From Chondromyces crocatus (GTDB lineage: Bacteria; Myxococcota_A; Polyangia; Polyangiales; Polyangiaceae), in NCBI RefSeq assembly GCF_001189295.1, contig NZ_CP012159.1, positions 5,968,525 to 6,032,524 on the forward strand: DNA of 64,000 bases, given 5' to 3'. Positions 25,759-35,915 of this stretch are shown in pieces (positions within the stretch are counted from its first letter, which is position 1; each line of letters starts with the position of its first letter). The notes under the pieces were generated by a model, which saw nothing but the letters and a program-made list of their open reading frames with translations, was not told the DNA's origin and ran no database searches. The translations under genes and the position numbers were made by a program.

Positions 25759-28700
25759 ATGTCCGGTGATCCTTCGACCCCTACCTCTGAGAGCGCCTCG
25801 GGCCTTTTCGACAAAGTCCCCACCGAGATCAACTTCCCGGCCGAGGAGTCGACGATTCTCGCCTTCTGGAAGCAAGAGAGGGTCTTCGAAAAGACGCTGA
25901 GCGCAGAGACCCGAGCGACCGGGCCGTCGCGCGGCACCTTCGTGTTCTACGAGGGGCCACCGACTGCGAACGGCATGCCTCACAACGGGCACGTGCTCAC
26001 CCGGGCGGTGAAGGACGTCTTCCCCCGCTACAAGACCATGTGCGGCTACGACGTGCCGCGAAAAGCCGGGTGGGACACGCATGGGCTCCCCGTAGAAGTG
26101 GAGGTCGAGAAGGAGCTGCGCATCCACGGCAAGGCGGACATCGAGGCCTACGGGGTCAAGCCGTTCATCTCGCGCTGCATCGCCTCCGTGTTTCGTTACA
26201 CCGAGGCCTGGGAGTCACTGACCGACAAGGTTGGCTTCTGGGTCGACCTCGACAAGGCCTACGTGACCTACCACAAGAGCTACGTCGAGAGCGTGTGGTG
26301 GGCCCTCGCGGAGCTGCACCGGAAGGGTCTCCTCTACCAGGGCGAGAAGGTGGTGTGGTGGTGGGCCCAGGGGGGCACGGCGCTTTCCAGCGCCGAGGTC
26401 GGCCAGGGGTACAAGACGGTCGACGACCCGAGCGTGTACGTGGCATTCCCGCTCGTGGACGAGCCTGGGACGGCGCTCGCCGTGTGGACCACGACGCCCT
26501 GGACCCTGTCGTCCAACATGTATGCAGCGGTGCGCGCCGACTTCACCTACGCGGTGGTGGATGCTGGCGAGGCCCTGCCGGGGGTGAAGCAGCTCATCGT
26601 GGCGTCCGGGCTGCGTGAGGCGCTGGAGAAGAAGCTCGGCCGGCCCTTGCCAGTACTGCGTGAGACGAGCGGAGCCGAGCTGATCGGGAAGAAATACAAG
26701 GCTCCCTTCGATCTGTTCGCTGCGAGTGCCGCGCCGTTCCCGGTCGTCCACAGCGTCATCGGCGCGGACTTCGTGACCCTCGATGCCGGAACCGGCATCG
26801 TCCACGTCGCGCCCGCCTTCGGTGAAGACGATCATTCTGCGCACCGGGCCCAGCTCAAGAAGGACCACACCCTGCCGCTTTTCAACGCGGTGAAGCCCGA
26901 TGGCACGTTCATCGACGCGATGGGCAAGTATGCCGGCCGGTGGGTCAAGGCGTGCGACAAGGAGCTCTCCGCTGACCTCAAGGAGCGTGGTCTGCTCGTT
27001 CATGCCGAGACCTACCGGCACGAGTACCCCTTCTGCTGGCGCGCGGACGACGACCCACTCATCCAGTACGCGCGCCCCGCCTGGTACATCCGCACGACGG
27101 CGCTCATCGACCGCGCCATCGAGAACAACCAGACCGTCCAGTGGCTCCCGGAGCACATCAAGACAGGCCGCTTCGGTGATTTCCTCGCCAACAATGTGGA
27201 CTGGGCGCTCAGCCGCGAGCGCTACTGGGGGACACCGCTCAACATCTGGATCTGCACGAAGGACCGCGAGCACCGCCACGCGCCCGCCTCGGTCTCGGAG
27301 ATCGAGCAGCTCAACCCCCAGGCCTTCGCCCACTTCCATGCGGCGAAGCAGGCCGACCCTTCGCTGAACGACAACCTCATCGTCCACAAACCCTGGATCG
27401 ACGAGGTGACCTTCCCGTGCCCAACCTGTGGCGCCGAGATGCGCCGCGTCCCCGACGTGATCGACGCCTGGTTCGACAGCGGCGCCATGCCCTTCGCCCA
27501 GTGGGGCTTCCCGCACGTCCAAGGCTCCAAGGAGCTGTTCGATCGCGCCTTCCCGGCGGACTTCATCAGCGAGGCGATCGATCAGACCCGCGGCTGGTTC
27601 TACTCGCTCCTCATGATCTCCACGCTCGTCTTCGACGAGGAGACGCAGGCCCGCCTCGGCCTCTCGCGCGTGCGGAGCTACCCCCATCCGTACCAGACCT
27701 GCGTCGTGCTCGGCCACGTGGGCGATCGCGAGGGCAAGAAAGAGAGCAAGTCCAAAGGCAACTACACGCCACCCGAGGTGATCCTCGACCGGGTGCGCAT
27801 GGAGTTCGCGGCCGCGCGCGTGGGCGAGGTGAAGGGCGCACAGCCCAGAGATGGCGTGGCACTCATCGCCCGGGAAGACTTCGAGGGCCTGGATCTCGCC
27901 GGCGAATCTGCGCGGGTGGTGCTCTACCGGGCCGATCGCACCGGTGAGCCTGTCACGATGGAGCTGCGGCCTCAGAAGGGCATGCCCCGACGCATCGTCG
28001 CTCTTGCAGACGCCGATCTCACCCGGCTCGGCCTCACCCCCAGGGAGAACCCGCTATCGGTGATGCCGAACGACGTCCTCCGCCTCGCGTCCGAGCAGCG
28101 TGTCTTCATCGAAGACCCCTCGACCCCTGCGCCGGGGGCCGATGCTTTCCGCTGGTTCTTCTATGCCGCCTCGCCGTCGTGGACCAACACGCGTCACTCG
28201 CTGACCAACGTGCGCGGCTACCAGAAGGAGTTCGCGATCAAGCTCCGGAACGTCTACTCCTTCTTCACCATCTACGCGAACATCGACGGCTTCTCGCCGG
28301 CGGAGGGTAACCCCGACGCGAAGGGGACCACGCCGACCGACCTGGCGAAGAGCGCTGGCTACCGCCCCGCGAAGGAGCGCTCTCTGCTCGATCGCTGGAT
28401 GCTCAGCGAACTCTCGCTCGCCACGCGCGAGGTGACGGGACACCTCGATGCCTACCACCTCTACGAAGCGGCGCAGCGCCTCGTGGATCTCGTGGACGCG
28501 CTCTCCAACTGGTACGTCCGGAGGAGCCGTTCTCGCTTCTGGGCCGCCGAAGGCATGGAAAGCGCCGCGGGAGCTGCCTCCCAGGCCACCGCGGAGCAGG
28601 ACAAGCGCGACGCCTACTTCACCTTGTACGAGGTGCTCGTTGCCCTCGCCAAGCTGTCTGCCCCCTTCACCCCCTTCCAGGCCGAGGCGCTCTACCAGAA

Positions 28701-29559
28701 CCTGGTACGCCGCCCCTGGCCGACCTCGCAGCCTGGGAGCGTGCACCTCTGCGCCTTCCCCCAGGCCGACGAGGCCGCCATCGATGAAGGGCTCGCCCAG
28801 GAGGTGCGCACCGTGCGTGACCTCGTCTCCCTGGGGCTCCAGGTCCGAACGGCCCACAAGCTCAAGGTGCGCCAGCCGCTGGGCAGGGCCGACATCGTCC
28901 TCAGCGACCAGAGCCTCACCGCGGCGCTGCAGAGGGAAGAGAACGCCTGGCTCATTCGTGACGAGCTGAACATGAAAGAGCTGCGGTTCCTCAAACCGGG
29001 AGAAGAAGGAGCGGAGGTTCGCTACGTGCTGAAGCCCAACTTCCGCGCGCTCGGCCCGAAGCTCGGCAAGAAGGTGCAGCTCGCCAAGCAGGCGCTGGCC
29101 AAAGCTGACGCCTCCGCGCTCCGGACGCAGCTCGCCCTGGAGGGCAAGGTGCCGCTCGATCTGGAAGGCGAGCGGATCGAGCTCGGACCCGAAGAAATCG
29201 AAGTCGCCGTGGAGGCCTCGGAGGGCTTCGCCGCCGCCGGCGGACGCGTGGGGGTGGTCGTCCTCCACACCGCGCTCACCGACGCACTGCGGGACGAGGG
29301 GCTGGGGCGTGAGCTTCTGTCGCGCGTACAAGGGCTCCGCAAGGAGCTGGACCTCGGGTTCACCGAGCGTATCCGGCTCGCGATCGATGGCAGCGAGCGC
29401 GTGAAGCGCGTGGCAGACGCCTGGCGCGAGACGCTCCAACAGGAGGCGCTCGCGATCGCTGTCGAGCTGAAGGCCGACGCGGTCATCGGCGAGCGGCGTG
29501 AGTTGACCGTCGACGGTGAGGCACTCATCCTGGTGCTTGGGCGGGTGTCGAACCCCTGA
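25759..29559 (+). CDS. ileS: isoleucyl-tRNA synthetase
   Basis: 1266 residues. It charges tRNA-Ile in the cytoplasm. The HIGH motif is HNGH (75-78, in EGPPTANGMPHNGH) and the KMSKS motif is KESKS (661-665). The CP1 editing region and the AWFDSGAMPFAQWGFP and DQTRGWFYSLL blocks are readable. The sequence style (FVFYEGPPTANG, YDVPRKAGWDTHGLPVEVEVE) is the type-2, eukaryote-like IleRS, whose members are often tolerant of mupirocin. It is longer than the usual 1030-1060 residues of that class. About 105 of the extra residues lie between the KMSKS loop (EVILDRV) and GADAFRWFFYAASP at 795. A DUF1016 gene follows 25 nt downstream. Confidence 0.95.
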   Translation: MSGDPSTPTSESASGLFDKVPTEINFPAEESTILAFWKQERVFEKTLSAETRATGPSRGTFVFYEGPPTANGMPHNGHVLTRAVKDVFPRYKTMCGYDVPRKAGWDTHGLPVEVEVEKELRIHGKADIEAYGVKPFISRCIASVFRYTEAWESLTDKVGFWVDLDKAYVTYHKSYVESVWWALAELHRKGLLYQGEKVVWWWAQGGTALSSAEVGQGYKTVDDPSVYVAFPLVDEPGTALAVWTTTPWTLSSNMYAAVRADFTYAVVDAGEALPGVKQLIVASGLREALEKKLGRPLPVLRETSGAELIGKKYKAPFDLFAASAAPFPVVHSVIGADFVTLDAGTGIVHVAPAFGEDDHSAHRAQLKKDHTLPLFNAVKPDGTFIDAMGKYAGRWVKACDKELSADLKERGLLVHAETYRHEYPFCWRADDDPLIQYARPAWYIRTTALIDRAIENNQTVQWLPEHIKTGRFGDFLANNVDWALSRERYWGTPLNIWICTKDREHRHAPASVSEIEQLNPQAFAHFHAAKQADPSLNDNLIVHKPWIDEVTFPCPTCGAEMRRVPDVIDAWFDSGAMPFAQWGFPHVQGSKELFDRAFPADFISEAIDQTRGWFYSLLMISTLVFDEETQARLGLSRVRSYPHPYQTCVVLGHVGDREGKKESKSKGNYTPPEVILDRVRMEFAAARVGEVKGAQPRDGVALIAREDFEGLDLAGESARVVLYRADRTGEPVTMELRPQKGMPRRIVALADADLTRLGLTPRENPLSVMPNDVLRLASEQRVFIEDPSTPAPGADAFRWFFYAASPSWTNTRHSLTNVRGYQKEFAIKLRNVYSFFTIYANIDGFSPAEGNPDAKGTTPTDLAKSAGYRPAKERSLLDRWMLSELSLATREVTGHLDAYHLYEAAQRLVDLVDALSNWYVRRSRSRFWAAEGMESAAGAASQATAEQDKRDAYFTLYEVLVALAKLSAPFTPFQAEALYQNLVRRPWPTSQPGSVHLCAFPQADEAAIDEGLAQEVRTVRDLVSLGLQVRTAHKLKVRQPLGRADIVLSDQSLTAALQREENAWLIRDELNMKELRFLKPGEEGAEVRYVLKPNFRALGPKLGKKVQLAKQALAKADASALRTQLALEGKVPLDLEGERIELGPEEIEVAVEASEGFAAAGGRVGVVVLHTALTDALRDEGLGRELLSRVQGLRKELDLGFTERIRLAIDGSERVKRVADAWRETLQQEALAIAVELKADAVIGERRELTVDGEALILVLGRVSNP

Positions 29560-29584
29560 CGAGCCTCGCTCCCGCGGGTCGGCC

Positions 29585-30763
29585 ATGGTCAGCAAAGGAC
29601 TGAACTCGGAAAAGCCCAAGGCCAGGAGCTTCCTGGCCCTCCCGGCCGACTACGCCGGCCTCCTCCGTGAGCTGAAGGGACGAATCCGGTCCACACAGGC
29701 GAAGGCCGCGGTCCTCGTCAACCGGGCCTTGATCGATCTCTATCTACACATCGGTCGCCGCCTGGCAGAGCAAGAGAGCAAAAAGGGCTGGGGTGAGAAG
29801 GTCGTCGAGAAGCTGGCCAGCGATCTTCGCGCTGCTTTCCCTTCCATCCGCGGGTTCTCTCGGAGCAACCTGTTCCACATGCGCCAGGTCTACCTGGCAT
29901 GGGCAGACGCCGACGAGTCAGTCCAACAGCTTGTTGGACTGATCCCCTGGGGTCACCATCTGCTCCTCGTCGCTCGGGTGCAGAAGCCCGCAATCCGCAT
30001 CTGGTATCTCCAGCAAGCCGTCGTCCATGGCTGGAGTCGAGCGGTGCTCACCTTCCAGATCGAGTCACGCCTCCACAAGCGACAGGGAAAGGCGCTGTCG
30101 AACTTCGAGCAAACCCTGCTCTCCCCTCAGTCCGAGCTTGCACAGCAGACGCTGAAGGACCCATACATCTTCGACTTCCTCTCGCTGGGACCAGACATCC
30201 AGGAGCGTCAGCTCGAGCAAGCGCTGGTCGTCCACGTCCAGCGTTTCCTCCTGGAACTCGGCGTCGGCTTCGCGTTCGTCGGGAGGCAGGTTCATCTCGC
30301 CGTGGGCGAGGAAGACTTCTACCTCGACCTCCTCTTCTACCACCTGAAGCTGCGCTGCTTCGTCGTCATCGAGCTGAAAGCCGTGCCTTTCAAGCCGGAG
30401 TTCGCGGGCAAGATGAACTTCTATCTCTCGGCAGTGGACGCGAAGCTGCGCCACGCTGACGATCGTCCGAGCATCGGGCTCCTCCTGTGCAAATCCAAGG
30501 AGAGGCTGGTGGTCGAGTACGCGCTCCGTGGCCTCGCCAAGCCCATTGGCGTTGCCGAGTGGGAGACGCGCATCGTCGAGTCTCTTCCGGATGAGCTGAA
30601 GGGGAGCCTCCCGACTGTGGAAGAGTTGGTCGAGGAGCTGGAGAGCCACGGCCCCCAGTCCAACACGCACACCCGCCCTGCATCTGCCACGAAGCTGGAG
30701 AAGGACAGCGCCCGCTCAGCCACGCGCTCCCGCCCTGCATCTACCGCGAAGCGCAAGGGGTGA
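29585..30763 (+). CDS. DUF1016 (YhcG-type) PD-(D/E)xK nuclease-domain protein
   Basis: 392 residues. The N-terminal DUF1016 helical part contains LIDLYLHIGRRLAEQES, LRAAFPSIRGFSRSNLFHMR and IPWGHHLLLV. The C-terminal nuclease-like core has Asp248 in EDFYLDLLFYH and Glu263-x-Lys265 in VVIELK, the PD-(D/E)xK pattern, followed by GKMNFYLSAVD. The YhcG family is often found near restriction-modification and defence genes, but here it stands alone between ileS and a HAD phosphatase. The last 45 residues are a basic Thr/Arg/Pro/Ala/Ser tail with a near-repeated RPAS-T-K unit. ATG at 29585 follows a weak ribosome-binding site. Horizontal acquisition is possible but not shown. Confidence 0.88.
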   Translation: MVSKGLNSEKPKARSFLALPADYAGLLRELKGRIRSTQAKAAVLVNRALIDLYLHIGRRLAEQESKKGWGEKVVEKLASDLRAAFPSIRGFSRSNLFHMRQVYLAWADADESVQQLVGLIPWGHHLLLVARVQKPAIRIWYLQQAVVHGWSRAVLTFQIESRLHKRQGKALSNFEQTLLSPQSELAQQTLKDPYIFDFLSLGPDIQERQLEQALVVHVQRFLLELGVGFAFVGRQVHLAVGEEDFYLDLLFYHLKLRCFVVIELKAVPFKPEFAGKMNFYLSAVDAKLRHADDRPSIGLLLCKSKERLVVEYALRGLAKPIGVAEWETRIVESLPDELKGSLPTVEELVEELESHGPQSNTHTRPASATKLEKDSARSATRSRPASTAKRKG

Positions 30764-30862
30764 CCCTGATACCCCAAAAGACCCCTCCGTGACGTCCTGT
30801 CAGCGTGATGGTGCCCCCTCGTGCACGTCAGGAGGCCTTGTGCTCGGGCCACCTCGTGACCG

Positions 30863-31552
30863 TCACGATGCCTTCCTGAGCTGGGCCTCCGCTCGCTGAG
30901 TCCATTCATCATGGTGCGCCAGCAGGTCTTTCAGGTCGCCATAGACGGCCACACAGCCCGCCTCGAGGAGCCTCTCCTCGGACCAGCCTCCTGTCCGCAC
31001 CCCGATCGCCGAGAGTCCCAGCTTGCCCGCCGCCTCGGCGTCGTAGGGCGTGTCGCCGACGACCATCACCTCGCGCAGATCCACGCTCCCCAGCTTGTCG
31101 AGCGCTGCCTCGAAGATGTCCGGGTGAGGCTTGCTTCGATCGGCGTCGTCGCTCGAGGTGGACGCCTCGATGAGATCCTCTACACCCGTCAGCTCGACGA
31201 GCGCGTCCAGCTCCCTCTCGTTCGCCGAAGACGCAAGCACGACCCTCCGCCCCTCGCTCGCCATCCGCTCGAACAGCGCGCGCACCCCCGGAAAGGGACG
31301 GACCCGAGGAAAGTACTTCTCCATGTACAGCTCGGAGCGCTGCTCTTCCAGCTCCTCCCCGAAGCGCTTCAGCTCCTCGGCGCTGAAGTAAGAGGGCAGG
31401 AGCTGATCCGCTCCCTTGCCGATGTCCCATCGGAGCCGCTCCGCGGGGACATCACGGCCGAAGCGAAGCATGGCCTCCCGCCAAGCCTCGGCATGGAGGT
31501 CCACAGAATCCACCAGGGTACCATCAATGTCGAACAGGACGGCGCTCACCAT
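30863..31552 (-). CDS. HAD-superfamily phosphatase (beta-phosphoglucomutase/phosphoglycolate phosphatase type)
   Basis: 229 residues. Motif I is FDIDGTLVDS (nucleophile Asp8, Asp10), motif II is VLASSANE, motif III Lys is in SKPHPDIFE, and motif IV is VVGDTPYDAEAAG. A C1-type helical cap lies at residues 18-80. The expected role is hydrolysis of a small phosphate ester in the cytoplasm, substrate unknown. It converges with the DUF1016 gene and diverges from the zincin-like gene. Confidence 0.88.
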   Translation of the reverse strand: MVSAVLFDIDGTLVDSVDLHAEAWREAMLRFGRDVPAERLRWDIGKGADQLLPSYFSAEELKRFGEELEEQRSELYMEKYFPRVRPFPGVRALFERMASEGRRVVLASSANERELDALVELTGVEDLIEASTSSDDADRSKPHPDIFEAALDKLGSVDLREVMVVGDTPYDAEAAGKLGLSAIGVRTGGWSEERLLEAGCVAVYGDLKDLLAHHDEWTQRAEAQLRKAS

Positions 31553-31692
31553 GTAGAATCACGTGCATCGCGATGAGTCCTCTCGCCATCGGGGAAAGCC
31601 CTGATCCAGGGCTCAGGATCACGTCCTCGGGCCAGGGCTCGCATTCGCCTCCCGAGGCGCAATACGGGAGACCCGTCCGACAGAACCCGCGC

Positions 31693-33510
31693 ATGCTCGG
31701 CCGTGCCCGCTTCACCTGCACCCTCCTCGCCTCCCTGGTGCTCACCGCCCCCACCCGGGCCGAGCCCATGGCTGCCGCGCTCATCGCCGTCGACCGAGAC
31801 GACGACGACGGCGATCGCAGACCCGACGCCGAGCAGCAGCTCGTACCCACCGCCCCGGAGCTCCTGGGGCTGAAGGTGCCAGCCGCTGCGCGCTCGACCC
31901 CCGTGGAGCTTCCTCCCAGCCTGCGCCTCCTGGTCGATGGGCGAGCCCTCACGCCTGGCGCGCGGGTGCCTCCTGGGGCCCAGCGGATCGAGCTGCAAGC
32001 CCTCCGGCCGGGGAGCCATGACCTGCGCCTCTTCGGCCAGTCCCTTCGCGTGAGCGCCGTGGAGGTCCGCGCCCTCGATGGCGCCGGAAAGGCCATCGAC
32101 CTGGCGCGCTCGCACGCCTCCCTCCAGCGGACCCCCCCGGATCGACTCGGTGACGATCCCCTCGCCGATCTCGACGATCCGGACGCGCTGCGGTTCCTCG
32201 TCATCGGGACCGCCGACGACCTCCCCACCACGGTGGACGTCCTGTCCCTCGCGCCCTCGGGCGAGGTCATGGACCGCCTCGCCGACGTCGCGCTCGGCCA
32301 CGTCTCCTGCCCCACGGACATCGTACCCACCCTGGTGTGTGGCTCCACGCGTCCAATCCGAGCGGTGGTCGACGACATCGACAGAAGCCACCCCGTCATC
32401 GCGGATCGTTCCCTCAAGACCCGGCTCGGGGGCGCACTGGTCGTCGCCGCACCAGGAGGGGGCAAGCTGCAGATGATCCGCGTCGGGGGCCCTCGCGCCT
32501 CGGCCGTCGGCCCCATCGAGCGTTACCGGGCGCGCCTGCGGGTCCACCTGGTGAGAGCGAGGGCGGGCGGACGACCCCCGGTCGGCGCCGACGACGCCGA
32601 CGCCGCGAACCTCATCCGTGGCGAAGTGGAGCGGGCCAACATGCTGTGGGGGGCGTGCGGGATCAGCTTCGGATCCCCCGACGATCTCGACATCCGGGTG
32701 GTCGACCCTCCACGCGCCCACCTCCTCGCCCTCGGCTGTGACCACGGCCTCCCGGCCAGCGGCGGTGAGATTCGCTTCCGGGTCGACGGCCGTGAGATCT
32801 CCGTGCGCGTGAACGCAGGAATGAAGCCGGCCGCTGCTGCGCGGGTCGTGGCGGCCGCCGTGAACGCTGCCGGTTTCTCGGCGCGCGTCTCCGACAACGC
32901 GACCATCGCCGCGGCGGCCCATGGCGCGAGCGACGTCTTGATCCGCCGCGCTGGTGGCGCCCTCTCGCTCCTGGAACCCCCGGCGACCGGCCGCGTCTCC
33001 ACCGATCGCACCCTGACCGCCTGCCTCGGCGCGGTCGACCTCGAGGACGGCCTGCAGCATTTCGGTGACATCGACGCCATCGCGGGGACCGTCGAAGAGC
33101 GTGCACTGATCAAGGCTCATGACGATGGCGATCCCTCGACGATCGACGTCTTCATCGTCCCGAGCTTCGCTGGCGGTGGTCGCATCGGCGAGTCCTTCAT
33201 CCACGCCGACGGCGGAGCGATCCGGAACACCATCATCGAGGATCGCGCCGGCCTGCGCGCCGACCGCGCCTCCTTCACGCTGGCCCACGAGCTCGGGCAC
33301 GTGCTCCTCGACGACCCCGGCCACCCGGACGATTTCGGCGCCGACACACCGACGCGGCTGATGGACGCCGATGCGGCGAACCCCTCCGCTTACGGTCCGC
33401 GCCGGCTCCTCATCTCCGAGTGCGAGCGCGCGGTGCGTCAAAGTGGCCCGTCCGCTCCCGTCCCGCTGCTCTTGCCCTGGCCGCTCGCGCCCCTCGGCCG
33501 CGAGCCCTGA
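31693..33510 (+). CDS. secreted zincin-like protein with HELGH motif
   Basis: 605 residues from ATG at 31693, which opens a signal peptide (MLGRARFTCTLLASLVLTAP ... AEP); an upstream in-frame ATG would add 40 non-conserved residues. An Asp-rich start (VDRDDDDGD) and several beta domains fill residues 30-500. The zinc-protease motif HELGH is at 532-536, followed by VLLDDPGHPDDFG, with LMDADAANPSAYGPRRL near the end, as in metzincin-like secreted peptidases. The family is not recognised beyond that. It is likely exported. It is followed 62 nt later by the spermidine-synthase-like gene on the same strand. Confidence 0.72.
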   Translation: MLGRARFTCTLLASLVLTAPTRAEPMAAALIAVDRDDDDGDRRPDAEQQLVPTAPELLGLKVPAAARSTPVELPPSLRLLVDGRALTPGARVPPGAQRIELQALRPGSHDLRLFGQSLRVSAVEVRALDGAGKAIDLARSHASLQRTPPDRLGDDPLADLDDPDALRFLVIGTADDLPTTVDVLSLAPSGEVMDRLADVALGHVSCPTDIVPTLVCGSTRPIRAVVDDIDRSHPVIADRSLKTRLGGALVVAAPGGGKLQMIRVGGPRASAVGPIERYRARLRVHLVRARAGGRPPVGADDADAANLIRGEVERANMLWGACGISFGSPDDLDIRVVDPPRAHLLALGCDHGLPASGGEIRFRVDGREISVRVNAGMKPAAAARVVAAAVNAAGFSARVSDNATIAAAAHGASDVLIRRAGGALSLLEPPATGRVSTDRTLTACLGAVDLEDGLQHFGDIDAIAGTVEERALIKAHDDGDPSTIDVFIVPSFAGGGRIGESFIHADGGAIRNTIIEDRAGLRADRASFTLAHELGHVLLDDPGHPDDFGADTPTRLMDADAANPSAYGPRRLLISECERAVRQSGPSAPVPLLLPWPLAPLGREP

Positions 33511-33572
33511 CCGAGCCAGGGGCTCGCTTCCTCGGTCAGCGAGTGCGTTCCCTGTGGTAGAGGGAGCCCCCC

Positions 33573-35906
33573 ATGCAGATCTCCCAGAAGAGCGGCCTCT
33601 TCGGCGGCGTGGCCCTGACGGCAGGCGCCACCGTGCTGCTCGAGATCGTGCTGACCCGCCTCTATTCCGCGATCTACGGCCACCACCTCGCCTTCCTCGC
33701 CATCTCCCTGTCGCTCTTCGGCGTCGGCCTGGGTGGGGTCCTGCTTTACATCTTCCCGAGCCTCGCGCGCCCCCCGCGCCTGTTCGCGCGTCTCGCCGCG
33801 CTTGCGGCGCTCGCCTCGGCGGGCACCGTCGGCTCGCTGATCCTGCTCCTCTACCTCAAGCCCATCCAGGATCTCGAACCGCGGGCCCTCCTCCAGGTCG
33901 CGGTGATCTACCTCGCGACGTCGATCCCCTTCGTGCTCAGCGGGATCGTCATCGCCGCCGCCATTCGGCATGCCGCGCGCGACATGGCGCGTCTCTACCT
34001 CGTCGATCTGGTCGCGGCGGCCCTGGGCGGCGTGGCCGCGATCGCCGCCCTCCGCGTCGGCGCCCCCCGGGCTGCCCTCATCGTGGCCATCGTTTTCGCG
34101 CTCGGCAGCATCCTCTTCTGGCTGGGCACCCGCGCGCCTGCGGGAGCGATCTCGCCGACCGAGCGCCGCGGCTCGGGCTCGCTCGTGGCCACCTTCGCCC
34201 TCGGGAGCGTCGTCCTGCTCCTCGGCGATCTCGGCGCCCCCTGGCTCAAGCTGCCGAACCTCCGCTGGGTCTCGCTGGACCGCGTCGAACTCCAGGCCTG
34301 GAACGAACTCTCCCTCATCACGGTGGACCGCCCCCGCAAGGGCATGGCTTGGATGCGCCTCGACGGCAGCGCAGCCACCGCCATCCTCGACGCCAAGACC
34401 ACACCGCAGCTCCACCCCGACGAGCTGGGCTACGTGCTCCACAAGGGCCAAGGCCCCTCGCTCATCATCGGCGCCGGCGGCGGACGGGACATCCGCGCCG
34501 CCCTCAGGGCTGGCCAGACGGACATCCACGCCGCCGAGATCAACCCCGCCATCGTCGACAAGGTGATGCGCGGCCGCTACGCCGAGTTCAGCGGAAACCT
34601 CTTCGACAAACCTGAGGTCCACGTCGTGGTGGCCGACGGCCGCAGCTATGCGCGACGCGCCCCGGTCCAGTTCCGCAACATCGTCATCTCCCTCGTGGAC
34701 ACCTGGGCCGCCTCCTCCGTCGGCGCGCTCTCGCTCTCCGAGAACAGCCTCTACACCGTCGAGGCCTTCCGTGACTTCCTCGACCACCTCACGCCCGAGG
34801 GCACGCTGGTCGTCAACCGCTGGGACGGGGAGTTCGATCGCCTCCTCAACCTCGGCCGAGCTGCCCTCCAGAGCGCCGGCATCGCCGAGCCCAAGGACCA
34901 CCTCTTCGCCTGCAGCCACGATCGCTCGACCGCGCTTCTGATCAAGCGCACTCCGCTCACCCGGACCGAGATCCATGCGCTCCGCACCCACTGCCGCAAG
35001 AACAAGTTCCCCGAAGCCTTCGCGCCCGATCGTCCCGGCTCCGATCAGCGGCGCCTCCTCGCCACCCCGACCGAAGCGCGCAGCGTCGAGCGCGACGCCA
35101 CCACCGACCTGACGCCTCCCACCGACGACCGCCCGTTCTTCTTCTACACCGTCCCGCTGCGAAAGCTCCCCGAGGTGCTGCGCGACGTGAAGCTGCTCAA
35201 GTCCGAGCAGAACGGCCTCCTCACCCTCGTCTCGCTCTTCGTCGTGAGCGCGCTCCTCGCTCTCCTGTTCCTCGTCGCCCCGCTCCTGGCCCGCCGCACC
35301 CCGGTCGTGCGTACCCCGGACCGCGGCCCCCGCCTGCGGGCCCTCCTCTTCTTCCTCAGCCTGGGTGCGGGCTTCGTCCTCGTCGAGATCGCCCTCGTGC
35401 AGCACTTCGTGCTGCTCCTCGGCCACCCCGTGTACGCCCTCTCCGCCGTCCTGGTGATCCTGCTTCTCTCGGCGGGCATCGGCAGCCTCCTCACCGCGCG
35501 CGTGCATGCCTTCCACGCGGCCTTCGCCGCCTCGTGGCGAGCCCAGCTCCTCGTCGTCCTGCTCACCGCGGCGGCCTTCGGCCTCGGACCCTTGCTGGGC
35601 TGGGGCCTCGATCTCTCGTTCGCCGCGCGCCTGGGCCTGACGGCGCTGGTCCTCACCCCCCTCGGCCTGCTGATGGGCTCCCAGGCTCCCCTCGGCGTGA
35701 AGCTGGTGCTCACCCGGGCGCCGGCCCTCTTGCCGTGGTGCTGGGGGCTCAACGGCGTCGCCAGCGTCGTCGGCATCGCGGCGGGCACGCTCATCGCCAT
35801 GAATCTCGGCTACAGCGCCGTGCTCCTCCTGGGCGGGCTGACCTACCTCATCGCCTCCGCCGTCGTGCCTCCCCCGGGAGACGAACCGGAAGCCCAGGAA
35901 GCGTGA
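33573..35906 (+). CDS. polytopic spermidine-synthase-like membrane protein
   Basis: 777 residues. About six transmembrane helices come first (10-195). A Rossmann-type domain like spermidine synthase follows: LIIGAGGGRDIRAAL as the nucleotide loop, AAEINP at the acidic strand, VVADGRSYAR, and SLSENSLYTVEAFRDFLDHL. After residue 545 another block of six or so helices closes the protein. Fused spermidine-synthase/transporter-like proteins of this layout are common in deltaproteobacteria, but few are characterised. Whether it makes polyamines cannot be told. The stop is 9 nt from the convergent hydrolase stop. Confidence 0.85.
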   Translation: MQISQKSGLFGGVALTAGATVLLEIVLTRLYSAIYGHHLAFLAISLSLFGVGLGGVLLYIFPSLARPPRLFARLAALAALASAGTVGSLILLLYLKPIQDLEPRALLQVAVIYLATSIPFVLSGIVIAAAIRHAARDMARLYLVDLVAAALGGVAAIAALRVGAPRAALIVAIVFALGSILFWLGTRAPAGAISPTERRGSGSLVATFALGSVVLLLGDLGAPWLKLPNLRWVSLDRVELQAWNELSLITVDRPRKGMAWMRLDGSAATAILDAKTTPQLHPDELGYVLHKGQGPSLIIGAGGGRDIRAALRAGQTDIHAAEINPAIVDKVMRGRYAEFSGNLFDKPEVHVVVADGRSYARRAPVQFRNIVISLVDTWAASSVGALSLSENSLYTVEAFRDFLDHLTPEGTLVVNRWDGEFDRLLNLGRAALQSAGIAEPKDHLFACSHDRSTALLIKRTPLTRTEIHALRTHCRKNKFPEAFAPDRPGSDQRRLLATPTEARSVERDATTDLTPPTDDRPFFFYTVPLRKLPEVLRDVKLLKSEQNGLLTLVSLFVVSALLALLFLVAPLLARRTPVVRTPDRGPRLRALLFFLSLGAGFVLVEIALVQHFVLLLGHPVYALSAVLVILLLSAGIGSLLTARVHAFHAAFAASWRAQLLVVLLTAAAFGLGPLLGWGLDLSFAARLGLTALVLTPLGLLMGSQAPLGVKLVLTRAPALLPWCWGLNGVASVVGIAAGTLIAMNLGYSAVLLLGGLTYLIASAVVPPPGDEPEAQEA

Positions 35907-35915
35907 GCGCCGCGC

